A stretch of 64,000 nucleotides of DNA from Microlunatus parietis (GTDB lineage Bacteria; Actinomycetota; Actinomycetes; Propionibacteriales; Propionibacteriaceae): assembly GCF_013407955.1 (NCBI RefSeq), contig NZ_JACCBU010000001.1, positions 3,658,001 through 3,722,000 of the forward strand, in the 5' to 3' direction. A program made the translations under genes and the position numbers. Numbering within the stretch: position 1 is the stretch's first letter; each line of letters opens with the position of its first letter. Shown here in pieces: positions 34,500 through 44,737 of the stretch. The notes under the pieces are model-generated. The model was not told the origin of the DNA and did no database searches. It was given only the letters and a program-made list of their open reading frames with translations.

Positions 34500-37001
34500 G
34501 TGCCAACTGAGCAGCCAGCTGACCTTCATCTCGCATCCACGCATCCCCTCGGTCCCGACGCCACTGTCGCGGCGTTCCCGCTCGGCGGAATCGGTACCGG
34601 CAACGTCTCGATCGGAGCCCGCGGCGAGTTCCGGGACTGGGAGATGCAGAACAGTCCGGGCAAGGGGAATCTGCTGCCGTTCACCTTCTGCTCGATCGAC
34701 GTCCGGCCCGCCGACGGGGCCGACGGCGAGGCGGTGACGAAGGTGCTCGAGGCGCGGTTCCCCGGCCCGCACGAGGGTGAGGACGGGTACGGCTGGGGCC
34801 GGGTGGCCGGGCTGCCGCGATTCCAGTCGGCCGAGATGCTGGGCCGCTATCCCCTGCTGACGACCGACTTCGCCGACGACCGGGTTCCGGTCCGGCCGTC
34901 GCTCGAGGCCTTCACGCCGCTGGTACCGCTCGACCCCGCCGAGTCCGGGCTGCCGACGGCGGTGTTGCGCTATCGGGTGCACAACCCGACCGACCGGGCC
35001 CAGCAGGTCACCCTCGCGCTGTCCTTGGCCAGCCCGGTCGGCATGGACGGCTGGCGGCACAACGGCTTCCCCACCTATGCCACCGCACCGAGCGTGGAGT
35101 ATCGCGAGGGCGACGGGATCCGCGGGCTCAGCTTCGCGGCGGCCGGCGATCCGGGTGCGTTCGGGTACGGCACCGCGACGCTGACCACGCTCCACGACGA
35201 CGTCTCGGTCAAGCCGCAGTGGCTGGTCGGGCACTGGTCCGACGGCGTCCAGGCGTTCTGGAACGACCTCACCGCCGACGGCCGGCTCGAGGCCGAGACC
35301 CGGCAGAGCTACGACGACAAGCCGCCCACCGGCGGCGCCCGGATCGGCAGCCTGGCCCTGCACCGCACGCTGGCGCCCGGCGAGACCGGCGACTTCGAGT
35401 ACGTCCTCTCCTGGCACGTGCCGAACCGGCACCGCGCCTGGGACGAGCGCGGTGAGCTGTACCACCAGGTGGTGCTGAACCACTACGCCACCCGGTTCAA
35501 GGACGCCTGGGCGGTGGCCGGGCACGTGCACGAACACCTGCCGGTGCTGGAGGCCAGCACCCGCGGCTTCACCGACGCGCTGTTCGACTCGACGCTGCCG
35601 GCCGAGGTGATCGACGCCGCCGCGGCCAGCCTGTCGGTGGCCCGCAGCACCACCTGCTTCATGATCGACAACGGCACCCCGGAGGGCCAGTTCCTGGCCT
35701 GGGAGGGCAGCTTCGACCGCGAGGGCAGCTGCCTCGGCACCTGTACCCACGTGTGGAACTACGCCCAGACGCTCGCGTACGTGTTCCCGAGCCTGGAGCG
35801 CAGCGCCCGCCGCAACGAGTTCCTCACCGAGACCGACGAGGGGGGCCGGATGCACTTCCGCAGCCAGCGCGTCTTCGGCGGCACACAGCCGTGGGACTTC
35901 GAGCACCCGGCGGTCGACGGCCAGCTCGGCACCGTGCTCCGGATGTATCGCGAGTGGCGCTTCAGCGGCGATGATCAATTCCTGGCCGACCTCTGGCCCA
36001 AGGTCGCCGAGGCCGTCGATTTCGCCTTCGGTTATTGGGATCCGGACGGCGACCTGATCTTGGAGTCGGTGCAGCACAACACGTACGACATCGAGTTCCA
36101 CGGGCCGAATCCGCTCGGCAGCGTGATGTTCTACGGGGCGCTCCGGGCGGCGGCCGCGATGGCCGAGCAGGTCGGCGATCAAGATCGCGCCAAGCGCTAC
36201 GCCGATGCCGCAAGCACCGGTGCGAAGGCGATGGACGAGCTGCTCTTCAACGGCGAGTTCTACGTCCAGAAGCTCGACGACGTGGACGCCTACCGCTACC
36301 AGTTCGGTGTCGGCGTCCTCTCCGATCAACTGCTCGGCCAGTTCCTAGCCCATATCGCCGGTCTCGGTCACCTGCTCGATCAAGATCATGTCCGGTCGGC
36401 GATCAAGGCCGTGTACGACCACAACTTCCGGTCCGACCTGTCCGAGCACGTCAGCGTCCAGCGGACCTACGCGCTCAACGACGAGGCCGGTTTGATCTTG
36501 TGCTCCTGGCCCGACGGCGGCCGGCCCAAACTCCCGTTCGTCTACAGCGACGAGGTATGGACCGGCATCGAGTATCAGGTCGCCGCGCATCTGATCTTCG
36601 AAGGCTTCGTCGACGAGGGGCTGACGATCACCCGTGCGGTACGGCAGCGGTTCACCGGCCGCAACCGCAATCCGTGGAACGAGGCGGAGTGTGGCAACCA
36701 CTACGCCCGCTCGATGGCCAGCTGGGCCTTGATCATCGCCTGCACCGGCTTCGACTGGGACGCCGGCACCCGCCGGCTCGCGTTCGCCCCGGTCGTCGGT
36801 GATCATGGCCGGCCGTTCCGTACCCTCTTCACCACCGGCACCGCCCAGGGCCGGGTCACCATCACCGGCGACAGCGCCGAGCTGACCGTGGACCACGGCA
36901 GCCTCGATGTGGCCGAGCTGGTGATCAACAACCGGAGCTTCACCCCCGCTGATCAAGGACCGGTTCCGGCCGGTCGCACGGCCCGCTTCACCGCGGCCTG
37001 A
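34500..37001 (+). CDS. GH116-family glycoside hydrolase (GBA2-like, DUF608)
   Basis: GTG 34500 gives 833 residues; a longer frame to 34299 would run through element B and the operator and is rejected. The N-terminal beta domain shows FPLGGIGTGNVSIGARGEFRDWE (about 25-47). The alpha/alpha barrel has ILESVQHNTYDIEFHGPNPLGS with nucleophile candidate Glu522 and GVLSDQLLGQFLAHIAGLG with acid/base candidate Asp609, as in bacterial beta-glucosidases/xylosidases of GH116. The RNRNPWNEAECGNHYARSMASW motif near 720 is also family-typical. No signal peptide. It lies 33 bases before the isomerase gene and both are probably one LacI-controlled operon. Confidence 0.9.
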   Translation: MPTEQPADLHLASTHPLGPDATVAAFPLGGIGTGNVSIGARGEFRDWEMQNSPGKGNLLPFTFCSIDVRPADGADGEAVTKVLEARFPGPHEGEDGYGWGRVAGLPRFQSAEMLGRYPLLTTDFADDRVPVRPSLEAFTPLVPLDPAESGLPTAVLRYRVHNPTDRAQQVTLALSLASPVGMDGWRHNGFPTYATAPSVEYREGDGIRGLSFAAAGDPGAFGYGTATLTTLHDDVSVKPQWLVGHWSDGVQAFWNDLTADGRLEAETRQSYDDKPPTGGARIGSLALHRTLAPGETGDFEYVLSWHVPNRHRAWDERGELYHQVVLNHYATRFKDAWAVAGHVHEHLPVLEASTRGFTDALFDSTLPAEVIDAAAASLSVARSTTCFMIDNGTPEGQFLAWEGSFDREGSCLGTCTHVWNYAQTLAYVFPSLERSARRNEFLTETDEGGRMHFRSQRVFGGTQPWDFEHPAVDGQLGTVLRMYREWRFSGDDQFLADLWPKVAEAVDFAFGYWDPDGDLILESVQHNTYDIEFHGPNPLGSVMFYGALRAAAAMAEQVGDQDRAKRYADAASTGAKAMDELLFNGEFYVQKLDDVDAYRYQFGVGVLSDQLLGQFLAHIAGLGHLLDQDHVRSAIKAVYDHNFRSDLSEHVSVQRTYALNDEAGLILCSWPDGGRPKLPFVYSDEVWTGIEYQVAAHLIFEGFVDEGLTITRAVRQRFTGRNRNPWNEAECGNHYARSMASWALIIACTGFDWDAGTRRLAFAPVVGDHGRPFRTLFTTGTAQGRVTITGDSAELTVDHGSLDVAELVINNRSFTPADQGPVPAGRTARFTAA

Positions 37002-37034
37002 AGATCAACGGCAGATTCGACAAGGAGATCAACG

Positions 37035-38705
37035 ATGTCAGCGAACACCAGCTATGCGGTCCCGGCGCCGCTGGACCGACCGGCGGCGGCGCCGAACACC
37101 GCCTATCTGATCGCCAGCGGTGATCTTCGCGAATCGGCCAACACGGCCGGCTGGCCGATCCAGCAGGAGCTCGAGGCCGGGGTGACCAGGGCGTTCCAGA
37201 GCCACGGCTGGACGGTGATCCGGGCCAACCCGGTCGACCCGGTGACCGGGCACGGCTTCATCAGCAGCCAGCGGATGGGCCTGGAGGTGTTCAAGCAGAT
37301 CCCGCTCGACGCACCGTTGATCGTCGCCGAGGCGGTCTGGCAGTACAGCCATCACGTGCTGGCCGGCCTGCGCACCCACCAGGGCCCGATCCTCACCGTG
37401 GCGAACTTCGCCGGCGACTGGCCCGGGCTGGTCGGCCTGCTCGGCCTCAACGCCGGCCTGACCAAGATGAACAAGCCGTACAGCACGATCTGGAGCGTCG
37501 ACTTCACCGACGACTACTTCACCGGAGCGATCGCGGAATGGGTGAAGTCCGGCACGATCACCCACGACAGCAGCCACGTCCATCCGGTGACCGGGTTCGC
37601 CGAGGGTCCGGAGAAGGCGCTCGGCGAGGCGCTGGCCGAGCAGCTGGTGACGGAGAAGGCGATCATCGGCGTCTTCGACGAGGGCTGCATGGGCATGTAC
37701 AACGCGATCTTCGACGACGAGCTGCTCAACCAGCTCGGCATCTACAAGGAGCGCCTGTCGCAGAGCGCCCTCTACGCCGAGATGCTCAAGGTCGACGACG
37801 CCGAAGCCGACCAGATCGGTGCCTGGCTGACCGGCAAGGGCATGACGTTCAAGCTCGGCACCGACGAGAAGACCGAACTGACCGAGGCCCAGCTGCGCTG
37901 GCAGTACAAGATGTACGTCGCCGCGCTGCGGATCGCCGACGACTTCGGCTGCGACGCGATCGGCATCCAATACCAGCAGGGCCTGAAGGACCTGGTCCCG
38001 GCCAGCGACCTGGTCGAAGGCCTGCTGAACAACGTCGACCGGCCGCCGGTGACCACTCGCGACGGTTCCCGGGTGATCGCCGACGGCGAGGCGTTCCCGC
38101 ACTTCAACGAGGCCGACGAGGGCGTCGCGGTGGACACCCTGGTGACCAACCGGATCTGGACGGCGATGGGCCTCGACCCGGCGAACACGTTGCACGACGT
38201 CCGCTGGGGCGAGGAGTACGACGGCCAGTTCGTCTGGGTGTACGAGATCTCCGGCTCGGTCCCGGCCTCCCACCTGGGCGGCTATGACAAGGCCGAGGGC
38301 TGGCGGCAGCAGCCAGTCTTCTTCCCGGCCGGCGGCAGCACGATCAACGGCGTCTCCAAGCCGGGCGAGATCGTCTGGTCCCGGGTCTACATCGCCGAGG
38401 GCAAGCTCCAGGTCGATCTCGGCCGGGCCACCGTGGTCGAGTTGCCGGCCGAGGAGACCGAGCGGCGGAAGCTTGCCACCAACCCGGAGTGGCCGATCAT
38501 GCACGTCGTGCTGCACGGGGTCAGCCGGGACCAGTTCATGGCCCGGCATAAGGCGAACCACGCCCAGGTCGCGTACGCCCCCGACGCCGACACCGCCGAT
38601 CGCGCCCTCGCCGCGAAGGCGGCCCTGTTCGACCGGCTCGGGCTGCCGGTGCACGTCTGCGGAGATCTCGGGGAGGTCGGCCGGTCGCTGGTCCAGACCG
38701 GCTGA
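37035..38705 (+). CDS. L-fucose/D-arabinose isomerase-family protein
   Basis: The 556-residue protein aligns in layout with L-fucose isomerases: an N-terminal Rossmann-like domain (TAYLIASGDLRESANTAGWP), SGLVGLLGLNAG-type loop at 130-142, IIGVFDEGCMGMYNAIFDDELL with a metal/catalytic Glu216, and a C-terminal domain with WPIMHVVLHGVSRDQFMARHKANHAQVAYA where the His is probably functional. FucI-type enzymes isomerise L-fucose and also D-arabinose, using Mn. It follows GH116 by 33 bases. Its substrate could be fucose from GH29 or D-arabinose from GH172; the sequence does not decide this. Confidence 0.82.
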   Translation: MSANTSYAVPAPLDRPAAAPNTAYLIASGDLRESANTAGWPIQQELEAGVTRAFQSHGWTVIRANPVDPVTGHGFISSQRMGLEVFKQIPLDAPLIVAEAVWQYSHHVLAGLRTHQGPILTVANFAGDWPGLVGLLGLNAGLTKMNKPYSTIWSVDFTDDYFTGAIAEWVKSGTITHDSSHVHPVTGFAEGPEKALGEALAEQLVTEKAIIGVFDEGCMGMYNAIFDDELLNQLGIYKERLSQSALYAEMLKVDDAEADQIGAWLTGKGMTFKLGTDEKTELTEAQLRWQYKMYVAALRIADDFGCDAIGIQYQQGLKDLVPASDLVEGLLNNVDRPPVTTRDGSRVIADGEAFPHFNEADEGVAVDTLVTNRIWTAMGLDPANTLHDVRWGEEYDGQFVWVYEISGSVPASHLGGYDKAEGWRQQPVFFPAGGSTINGVSKPGEIVWSRVYIAEGKLQVDLGRATVVELPAEETERRKLATNPEWPIMHVVLHGVSRDQFMARHKANHAQVAYAPDADTADRALAAKAALFDRLGLPVHVCGDLGEVGRSLVQTG

Positions 38706-38723
38706 AGGCTCACACCGCGTGTG

Positions 38724-38768
38724 CCTGGGCCTGTCGAAGGGTCTGCGGGTCCCCTCGACAGGCTCGGG
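38724..38768. repeat. dispersed CTTCGACAGGCTC repeat, hairpin form
   Basis: CCTGGGCCTGTCGAAGGG (38724-38741) and CCCCTCGACAGGCTCGGG (38751-38768) are imperfect inverted copies of the repeat at 31069. It follows the isomerase stop and may end its transcript. Confidence 0.6.
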
Positions 38769-38842
38769 ACGCGTCGGGCCGATCCGGCACCGGAAGACGT
38801 GTGGTGCGGGGTGACCGCGGACCCGAATAGGATGCGTGGGCG

Positions 38843-40204
38843 ATGAACCCGCTCAGCCAGCTCTGGACCGACATCCGGATCCTGATCGTGGACACGATCA
38901 AGGTCTGGTGGCGGCTGTTTCCCCAGTTGGCGGTCATCTTCCTGCTCGGCTGGCTGGGTTTCCAGGTTTCGCTCAAGTTCGCGGCGTTCGTCGAAGGCCA
39001 GAACGTCTGGCTGACCATCGCGATCTTCTCGTTCGGCTTCCTGACCAAGCTGGTCCCGATCGTGCTGATGCTGCGGCTGGTCGGCCGGGAGCTGGGCATC
39101 CGGGAGATGATCCCGGAGGAGGACAACGCGCAGGACGACCGGGACAACTCGATCACCCACCTGCTCGCGGTCACGCTGCTCCCGTTCATGGGCATCTACG
39201 CGGCGTTCGGGCAGCTCAACGACGCCGCGAACGAACTGTGGATTAACCAGATGGTCCGCAACAGCGCGATCGGCACCGACACGGTGATCAACCACCTGGG
39301 CAACATCGCCAGAGACCAGCCGCTGCTGATGCTGGCCGTCGTCGTCGGCACGTACGTGGTCCGCCGCGGCGTAGACCTGCTGCACGACAAGACCGGCTGG
39401 CGGGTGCTCGGCATCGGCGTCGCGCTGCTCGAGGCGTTCTTCATGCTGGTCGTGGTGTTCGGCGGCGTCCGGCTGATCCAGACGATCATCAACTGGGTGA
39501 TGAGCCGCGCGTTCGTCGGCTGGCTGGCGACCGCGCGGGACACGATCCGGGACGTGCTGGCGCTACTGCCGTTCCGGGTCCCCGAGCTGATCGATCAGGT
39601 GGTGCGGTTCTATCTCGACAACGTCTGGCCGTCGTTCTGGGAGGTGGTCAGCCAGCCGATCATCTGGCTCGCCGTCGCCGCCCTGGTGTACGGCACCCAC
39701 GTCATGTCGGTCGCCGAGCTGTGGCGGAGCCGGAAGCCGTTGGCCAACCGACTCCGTGGCGCGACGGCGTTCGACGACCGCAGCGATCGCCGCCGGTTCC
39801 GCGGCATCAAGCCGCCGTCCGCGCCGGTGCAGCGGGCCATGGTCGAGTTCAAGGAGGCCGTGCTCGGCGACATCGACGACAAGTACCTGCCGACGATCAA
39901 CTCGGTCCGGCTGATCCTGAGGGCGGGCGTGATCTTCCTCGGCGCGTACGTGATCGTCTACGCGATCCACCAGATCCTCGACAACTACCTGCGGCTCCTG
40001 GTCAAGGGCGTCGTCGGCGGCCACGACATCGACTTCTGGGTGCCGTTCGACCCGCTCCTCGACCTGATCTACACGCTCCCGTTCGAGCCGCTCCGGATCT
40101 GCCTGCTCGCCGTCGCGTTCCGCCGCTGCCTGGAGCTGTTCCGGGCCCGGGCGCACCCGGCCGACCGGCTGCCGGCCGCCGCCCTGGTGCAGGTGGCGGC
40201 ATGA
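38843..40204 (+). CDS. polytopic membrane protein of unknown function
   Basis: The 453-residue protein has about seven to eight hydrophobic segments (near 24-48, 56-80, 109-126, 158-175, 190-215, 275-292, 345-366 and 395-415) with no known transport or catalytic motif. FWVPFDPLLDLIYTLPFEPLR precedes the last one. It begins a four-gene group: its TGA overlaps the next ATG. It has no homologue I recognise. A housing for the adjacent single-pass proteins is a guess. Confidence 0.75.
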   Translation: MNPLSQLWTDIRILIVDTIKVWWRLFPQLAVIFLLGWLGFQVSLKFAAFVEGQNVWLTIAIFSFGFLTKLVPIVLMLRLVGRELGIREMIPEEDNAQDDRDNSITHLLAVTLLPFMGIYAAFGQLNDAANELWINQMVRNSAIGTDTVINHLGNIARDQPLLMLAVVVGTYVVRRGVDLLHDKTGWRVLGIGVALLEAFFMLVVVFGGVRLIQTIINWVMSRAFVGWLATARDTIRDVLALLPFRVPELIDQVVRFYLDNVWPSFWEVVSQPIIWLAVAALVYGTHVMSVAELWRSRKPLANRLRGATAFDDRSDRRRFRGIKPPSAPVQRAMVEFKEAVLGDIDDKYLPTINSVRLILRAGVIFLGAYVIVYAIHQILDNYLRLLVKGVVGGHDIDFWVPFDPLLDLIYTLPFEPLRICLLAVAFRRCLELFRARAHPADRLPAAALVQVAA

Positions 40205-40830
40205 CGACGGCCCCGCCATCCCCGAGCGCGGAGCGGATCCGGCTCCGGAACCAACGCCTGCAGCGCTCGAAGCTGCTCGCGGTGGTGGCCGTCGTCGCCT
40301 GCATCGTCGTGGCGACGATCGGGACCCGGCTCAGCGACCCGGAGAAGGAGTTCCGGGTCATTCCCGGAAAGCTGGACGAGAAGGTCATGATCAACGGGGC
40401 CGAGCTGACCGTGAGCGAGGTCCGGGTCGGCGAGATCCTGATCCAGGACGAGTCGATCGAGGCCAAGGCCACCGGGATGTTCGTCCAGGTCCAGGTCGAC
40501 CTGGCCAACCCGACCGGCCAGAAGAAGTCCATCCTGGGCCATTCCCGACTGCTCTCCGGCGACCGGGTCTACAAGACGTACGAATCGTTGAGCAACGTCG
40601 CCGCGGATCCCGGCTACGGCGAGACGACGGACTTCCTCTACGAGGTCGACCCGAGCCAGATCGACGACCTGACCCTGGAGATCTGGAGCCAGGGCTTCCT
40701 GTCCGGCTATCACGACCGGGTCCGGATTCATCTCGGCATCACGGCCGAGAACGCCGACAAGTGGCGCGAGGCCGCCAAGGGCGGACAGCTGACCGAGCGC
40801 CGGATCTCGAGCACGAGGGTCCTCCAGTGA
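40201..40830 (+). CDS. single-pass membrane protein with extracytoplasmic domain, unknown function
   Basis: ATG 40201 overlaps the previous stop. The 209 residues have a basic N-terminus (RIRLRNQRLQRSK), one membrane helix (LLAVVAVVACIVVATIG, 28-44), and an outer domain of beta strands: KVMINGAELTVSEVRVGEILI, GMFVQVQVDLANPTGQKKSIL and FLYEVDPSQIDDLTLEIW. This resembles DUF4352-like domains (often lipoprotein or membrane-anchored immunoglobulin-like folds), by pattern only. The GTG of the following gene overlaps its stop. Confidence 0.7.
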   Translation: MTTAPPSPSAERIRLRNQRLQRSKLLAVVAVVACIVVATIGTRLSDPEKEFRVIPGKLDEKVMINGAELTVSEVRVGEILIQDESIEAKATGMFVQVQVDLANPTGQKKSILGHSRLLSGDRVYKTYESLSNVAADPGYGETTDFLYEVDPSQIDDLTLEIWSQGFLSGYHDRVRIHLGITAENADKWREAAKGGQLTERRISSTRVLQ

Positions 40831-41537
40831 GTACGCCGGACCACGGGCCGCAGCAGCCGGGCGACTGGCGCCTGCACGACCACCGGCCGGAGGGTCCCGT
40901 ACCGCAACAGGCCGGGCCGGCTCCCGAGCCCGCATCGTGGTCGCAGCCGGCGCCGGAACAGGCGGTGCCGGGCCGGCGCCCGCTGACCGCGCGCGGACGG
41001 TCCTGGCTGATGCTCGTCACCGTCGGCTGCCTCGTACTGATGTACCTGCTCATCTGGATCTGGTACGCCGACACCCACATGCACGACCGATTCGTCCAGC
41101 TGCCGCCGGGCCAGCCGTCGGCGACCACGGTCAACAAGGCGCAGTACCGGGTGCACCGGCTGTTCGTCACCGAGCGGTTCGACAACCCGGACTACCCCGA
41201 GCAGCCGTACCTCGCCGACGCCGGCACCGTGTTCGTCGCGGCGGAGATCGAGATCCTGCGGGTCGAGGAGGGCGAGCACTTCTACTGCCAGGCCAAACTC
41301 GCCGTGCAGGGGAACCGGCAGTTGGAGCCGCGGTCGTCGGTCTACATCGACCACCTCAAGGACAGCAAGGCCCCGGTGAACTGCCAGTCCGACGACATCA
41401 AGGTCGGCGTTCCGTACCGGTTCGTCGAGATCTACACGGTGCCGAAGCAGTTCGCCGACGAGATCTTCGGGATCGCCGTCCAGTACACCGACTACGGCGC
41501 GCCGTATCAGGTGGTCCAGCCGCCGCTGCCGCGTTGA
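40827..41537 (+). CDS. single-pass membrane protein, unknown function
   Basis: GTG 40827 gives 236 residues. A Pro/Gln-rich cytoplasmic N-terminus (1-55) is followed by a helix at 61-80 (LMLVTVGCLVLMYLLIWIWY) and an extracytoplasmic beta domain with two cysteines (FYCQAKLAV and PVNCQSDDIK) that may be disulfide-linked. ADAGTVFVAAEIEILRVEEGEH resembles the strand pattern of the neighbouring proteins. It ends at TGA 41535-41537, directly abutting the stop of the next, convergent gene. Confidence 0.7.
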   Translation: MSTPDHGPQQPGDWRLHDHRPEGPVPQQAGPAPEPASWSQPAPEQAVPGRRPLTARGRSWLMLVTVGCLVLMYLLIWIWYADTHMHDRFVQLPPGQPSATTVNKAQYRVHRLFVTERFDNPDYPEQPYLADAGTVFVAAEIEILRVEEGEHFYCQAKLAVQGNRQLEPRSSVYIDHLKDSKAPVNCQSDDIKVGVPYRFVEIYTVPKQFADEIFGIAVQYTDYGAPYQVVQPPLPR

Positions 41538-42236
41538 TCAGGTCTTCTTCTCCGGCAGCACGGTGAGCGGGAGGTCGTAGCGGAACACGTACCGGGTGTT
41601 GTTCCAGCTCTTCTCGCCGGTGTCGAGGAGGAGGGCGTTGCCCTCCTCGAGCCGGTAGACGGCGAACAGGATCTTGTCGGTCGGCCGGTAGTGCTCGCTG
41701 AACATGAACATCACCCGGTACGGAACCGGCGGCAGTCCCGGCGTGAGATTGGCCGGATGGGTCCCGGTGTCGCCGGTCCCGATCTCGGCGTCGCCGGCAT
41801 CCGGTTGCTCGACGGTCTCCGGATCCTTCGCCACGAACATCGTGTTCCGCGGCGAGAGGGCCTCGTCGCCGGTCGTCCGGGCGGTGCCCAGCACGGTGAC
41901 GTACCAGGTCGCCGTGCCGTCGTCGTCGATGTGCTTCTGCGCAGTGGCCTCGCTGAACGCGAGCTCGTACGGACCGGTCTCGATGGTCTGCCCCGGCTGC
42001 ACCCGCTCGTCGGTGTCGGTCCGCACCTTGAAGCCGCCGAGCGCCCAGACGCCGCCGACCAGGACCGCGACGACCAGGACGACGATCAGCGCGCGAACCG
42101 GCCCGGGCAGTCGGCGCTGTTCGTCGGGTTCGTCCTCGGGCGGGCCCCATTCCGACGCGATCGGCGTCTCGTCCAGCCGCGGCGCCTGGACGGCGGGCGG
42201 CCCTGGGATCCCGGGCGGGGATTGCTGCTCCGACAC
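41538..42236 (-). CDS. single-pass membrane protein, unknown function, convergent to the triplet
   Basis: The 232 residues begin with a Pro/Glu-rich segment (1-45), then a helix at 49-66 (ALIVVLVVAVLVGGVWALGG) and an outer beta domain (IETGPYELAFSEATAQKHID, YRVMFMFSEHYRPTDKILFAVYR). Its architecture matches the two neighbouring plus-strand proteins, suggesting diverged paralogues. Its stop directly adjoins theirs. Expression would start near 42240. Confidence 0.7.
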   Translation of the reverse strand: MSEQQSPPGIPGPPAVQAPRLDETPIASEWGPPEDEPDEQRRLPGPVRALIVVLVVAVLVGGVWALGGFKVRTDTDERVQPGQTIETGPYELAFSEATAQKHIDDDGTATWYVTVLGTARTTGDEALSPRNTMFVAKDPETVEQPDAGDAEIGTGDTGTHPANLTPGLPPVPYRVMFMFSEHYRPTDKILFAVYRLEEGNALLLDTGEKSWNNTRYVFRYDLPLTVLPEKKT

Positions 42237-42583
42237 GCGCAGCAGTGTAGTAGTGGGCGGTGGCGACGGGGCCCGCGGCAGGCTCGGGCGCGATTCGCTG
42301 AAACGGCCTCAGAACGCCGTGGAGGCATCGGGCGTGTACGGGGACTGTCACCCGTACCTCTCAATCGGGCAGATCCGCCTCCCACAGTCTGTGAATGGCA
42401 GTCTGAGGTCGAGACCCGGCCGCTGCAGAAGCGGAATCAGGCAGAAAAGCGCTAGGATGGCAAGGACAAGTTCTACGGGTCCGCTGCGGCTTCGTCGCGG
42501 TGGGTCCGAAGTGTTTGACCGCGCCGTCCGCACGGGGCCCGAGCGCCCCACGCCCGTGGACGGCGCCTGTGTGACAGGAGCCT
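42237..42583. other. gyrB upstream region
   Basis: 347 bases between divergent genes. TAGGAT at 42453-42458 could be a -10 element for gyrB with a 125-base leader, but no good -35 is seen at the right spacing. No gene is supported. Confidence 0.4.
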
Positions 42584-44671
42584 ATGCGCGTGACCGATCA
42601 CGAGACCGTGACGCCCGACCAGAACGACGGCAACGACCAGACCAGCGGCGCAGCACCGGATCTCTCCCAGGTCCAGATCCCGGTCTCCGATCTCGAACCA
42701 AGCCCAGGGCTCGGCATCCCCGGTGAGTACGACTCCGAGTCGATCACCGTGCTGGAAGGCCTCGAGGCGGTCCGGAAGCGTCCCGGCATGTACATCGGGT
42801 CGACCGGTGAGCGCGGCCTGCACCACCTGGTCACCGAGATCGTCGACAACTCGGTCGACGAGGCGATGGCCGGCTTCGGCAACGAGATCGACGTCCGGAT
42901 CCTGCCCGACGGCGGCATCCAGGTCTCCGACGACGCCCGCGGCATCCCGGTCAAGGAGCACCCGACCGAGAAGATGCCGGCGGTGACGCTGATCCTCACC
43001 GTGCTGCACGCCGGCGGCAAGTTCGGCCAGGGCGGTTACAAGGTGTCCGGCGGCCTGCACGGCGTCGGTGCCTCGGTGGTGAACGCGCTGTCGCAGAAGT
43101 TCGAGGTCGAGGTGAAGCGGGACGGCTACCGGTGGACCCAGTCCTTCACGCTGGGCGTGCCGGACGGCCCGCTGGAGCGGCACGAGGCGACCGAGGAGAC
43201 CGGCACCACGACCCGGTTCTGGGCCTCCGAGGACATCTTCGAGACGACGACGTACAACTTCGACACGCTGGCCACCCGGTTCCGCGAGATGGCCTTCCTC
43301 AACAAGGGCCTGCAGATCAACATCACCGACGAACGGCCGGATCACGTGGACGAGAACGGCCAGCGGTTCGCCGAGTCGTTCAAGTACGACGATGGCCTGA
43401 TCGACTACGTCCGCTACCTGACCGGCAGCAAGGAGCCGGTGCACAGCTCGGTGATCGCGCTGGAGGCGGAGCGGCCGGAGCAGGGCCTCGGGCTGGAGGT
43501 CGCGCTGCAGTGGAACACCTCGTACCAGCCGTCGGTGCACACGTTCGCCAACGCGATCAACACGCACGAGGGAGGCACCCACGAGGAGGGCTTCCGGGCC
43601 GCGCTGACGTACACGGCGAACAAGTGGGGCGAGAACTGGGGCATGATCAAGAAGCCGGAGGACAAGCTGTCCGGCGACGACATCCGCGAAGGTCTCACGG
43701 CGATCATCTCGATCAAGCTCGAGGAACCGCAGTTCGAGGGCCAGACCAAGACCAAGCTCGGCAACACCGAGGCGCGTTCGTTCGTCCAGCAGGCGGTGAA
43801 CTCCGCGTTGGGTGACTGGATGGAGCAGAACCCGGCCGAGGGCAAGATGATCATCCGCAAGGGCCAGGCGGCGGCGATCGCCCGGATCGCGGCCCGCAAG
43901 GCGCGCGAGGCGGCCCGCAACCGCAAGGGCCTGCTCGGCGGCGGCGGCCTGCCCGGCAAGCTGAGCGACTGCCAGTCGACCAACCCGGAGGAGTGCGAGG
44001 TCTTCATCGTCGAGGGTGACTCGGCGGGCGGCTCGGCCAAGGGTGGTCGCGATCCGCGGATCCAGGCGATCCTGCCGATCCGCGGAAAGATCTTGAACGT
44101 GGAGAAGGCCCGGATCGACAAGATCCTGCAGAACAACGAGGTCCAGGCGATCATCTCCGCGCTCGGCACCGGCGTGCACGAGGACTTCGACATCGACAAG
44201 CTGCGCTACCACAAGATCATCATGATGGCCGACGCGGACGTCGACGGCGCCCACATCCGGACCCTGCTGCTGACGCTGATGTTCCGGTTCATGAAGCCGC
44301 TGATCGAGGCCGGCCACGTGTATCTGGCCCAGCCGCCGCTGTTCCGGATCCGCTGGACCAACGCGCCGCACGAACTGGCCTACTCCGACGCGGAGCGGGA
44401 CGCGCTGCTCCGGGTGGGGGTCGAGGAGAACAAGAAGCTGCCGGCCCCGAACAACAACCCGATCCAGCGGTACAAGGGTCTGGGCGAGATGGACGCCGGC
44501 GACCTGTGGCTGACCACGATGGACCCGGACAACCGGATCCTGCTCCAGGTCACGCTGGACGACGCGGCCCGGGCCGACGAGATGTTCTCGATCTTGATGG
44601 GTGAGGACGTCGAGCAGCGCCGGGTGTTCATCCAGCGCAACGCCAAGGACGTCCGGTTCCTCGACATCTGA
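42584..44671 (+). CDS. gyrB: DNA gyrase subunit B
   Basis: The 695-residue protein has the ATPase entry [23 protein letters not shown], the GHKL ATP-lid [19 protein letters not shown], and the TOPRIM motifs [18 protein letters not shown] and [34 protein letters not shown] is the novobiocin/QRDR neighbourhood. ATG 42584 follows CAGGAG. GyrB supplies ATP hydrolysis and metal binding for supercoiling. A repeat copy follows its stop, then gyrA. Confidence 0.98.
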   Translation: MRVTDHETVTPDQNDGNDQTSGAAPDLSQVQIPVSDLEPSPGLGIPGEYDSESITVLEGLEAVRKRPGMYIGSTGERGLHHLVTEIVDNSVDEAMAGFGNEIDVRILPDGGIQVSDDARGIPVKEHPTEKMPAVTLILTVLHAGGKFGQGGYKVSGGLHGVGASVVNALSQKFEVEVKRDGYRWTQSFTLGVPDGPLERHEATEETGTTTRFWASEDIFETTTYNFDTLATRFREMAFLNKGLQINITDERPDHVDENGQRFAESFKYDDGLIDYVRYLTGSKEPVHSSVIALEAERPEQGLGLEVALQWNTSYQPSVHTFANAINTHEGGTHEEGFRAALTYTANKWGENWGMIKKPEDKLSGDDIREGLTAIISIKLEEPQFEGQTKTKLGNTEARSFVQQAVNSALGDWMEQNPAEGKMIIRKGQAAAIARIAARKAREAARNRKGLLGGGGLPGKLSDCQSTNPEECEVFIVEGDSAGGSAKGGRDPRIQAILPIRGKILNVEKARIDKILQNNEVQAIISALGTGVHEDFDIDKLRYHKIIMMADADVDGAHIRTLLLTLMFRFMKPLIEAGHVYLAQPPLFRIRWTNAPHELAYSDAERDALLRVGVEENKKLPAPNNNPIQRYKGLGEMDAGDLWLTTMDPDNRILLQVTLDDAARADEMFSILMGEDVEQRRVFIQRNAKDVRFLDI

Positions 44672-44674
44672 GTG

Positions 44675-44693
44675 CCCTGAGCCTCTCGAAGGG
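44675..44693. repeat. dispersed CTTCGACAGGCTCAGG repeat, single arm
   Basis: CCCTGAGCCTCTCGAAGGG is one copy, in the reverse orientation, in the gyrB-gyrA gap. It is near-identical to arms at 31069, 38724 and 61010. Confidence 0.6.
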
Positions 44694-44737
44694 TCTTGTC
44701 CCCCCGAGTTCGTACGAAATGATCATGGAGTGACTGA

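Noticed and set aside
33565..34536. Minus-strand 323-codon frame across the A-B interval
   Set aside because: It translates repeat and palindrome DNA; repeated segments such as DQRSxTRS reflect DNA repeats, not a protein.
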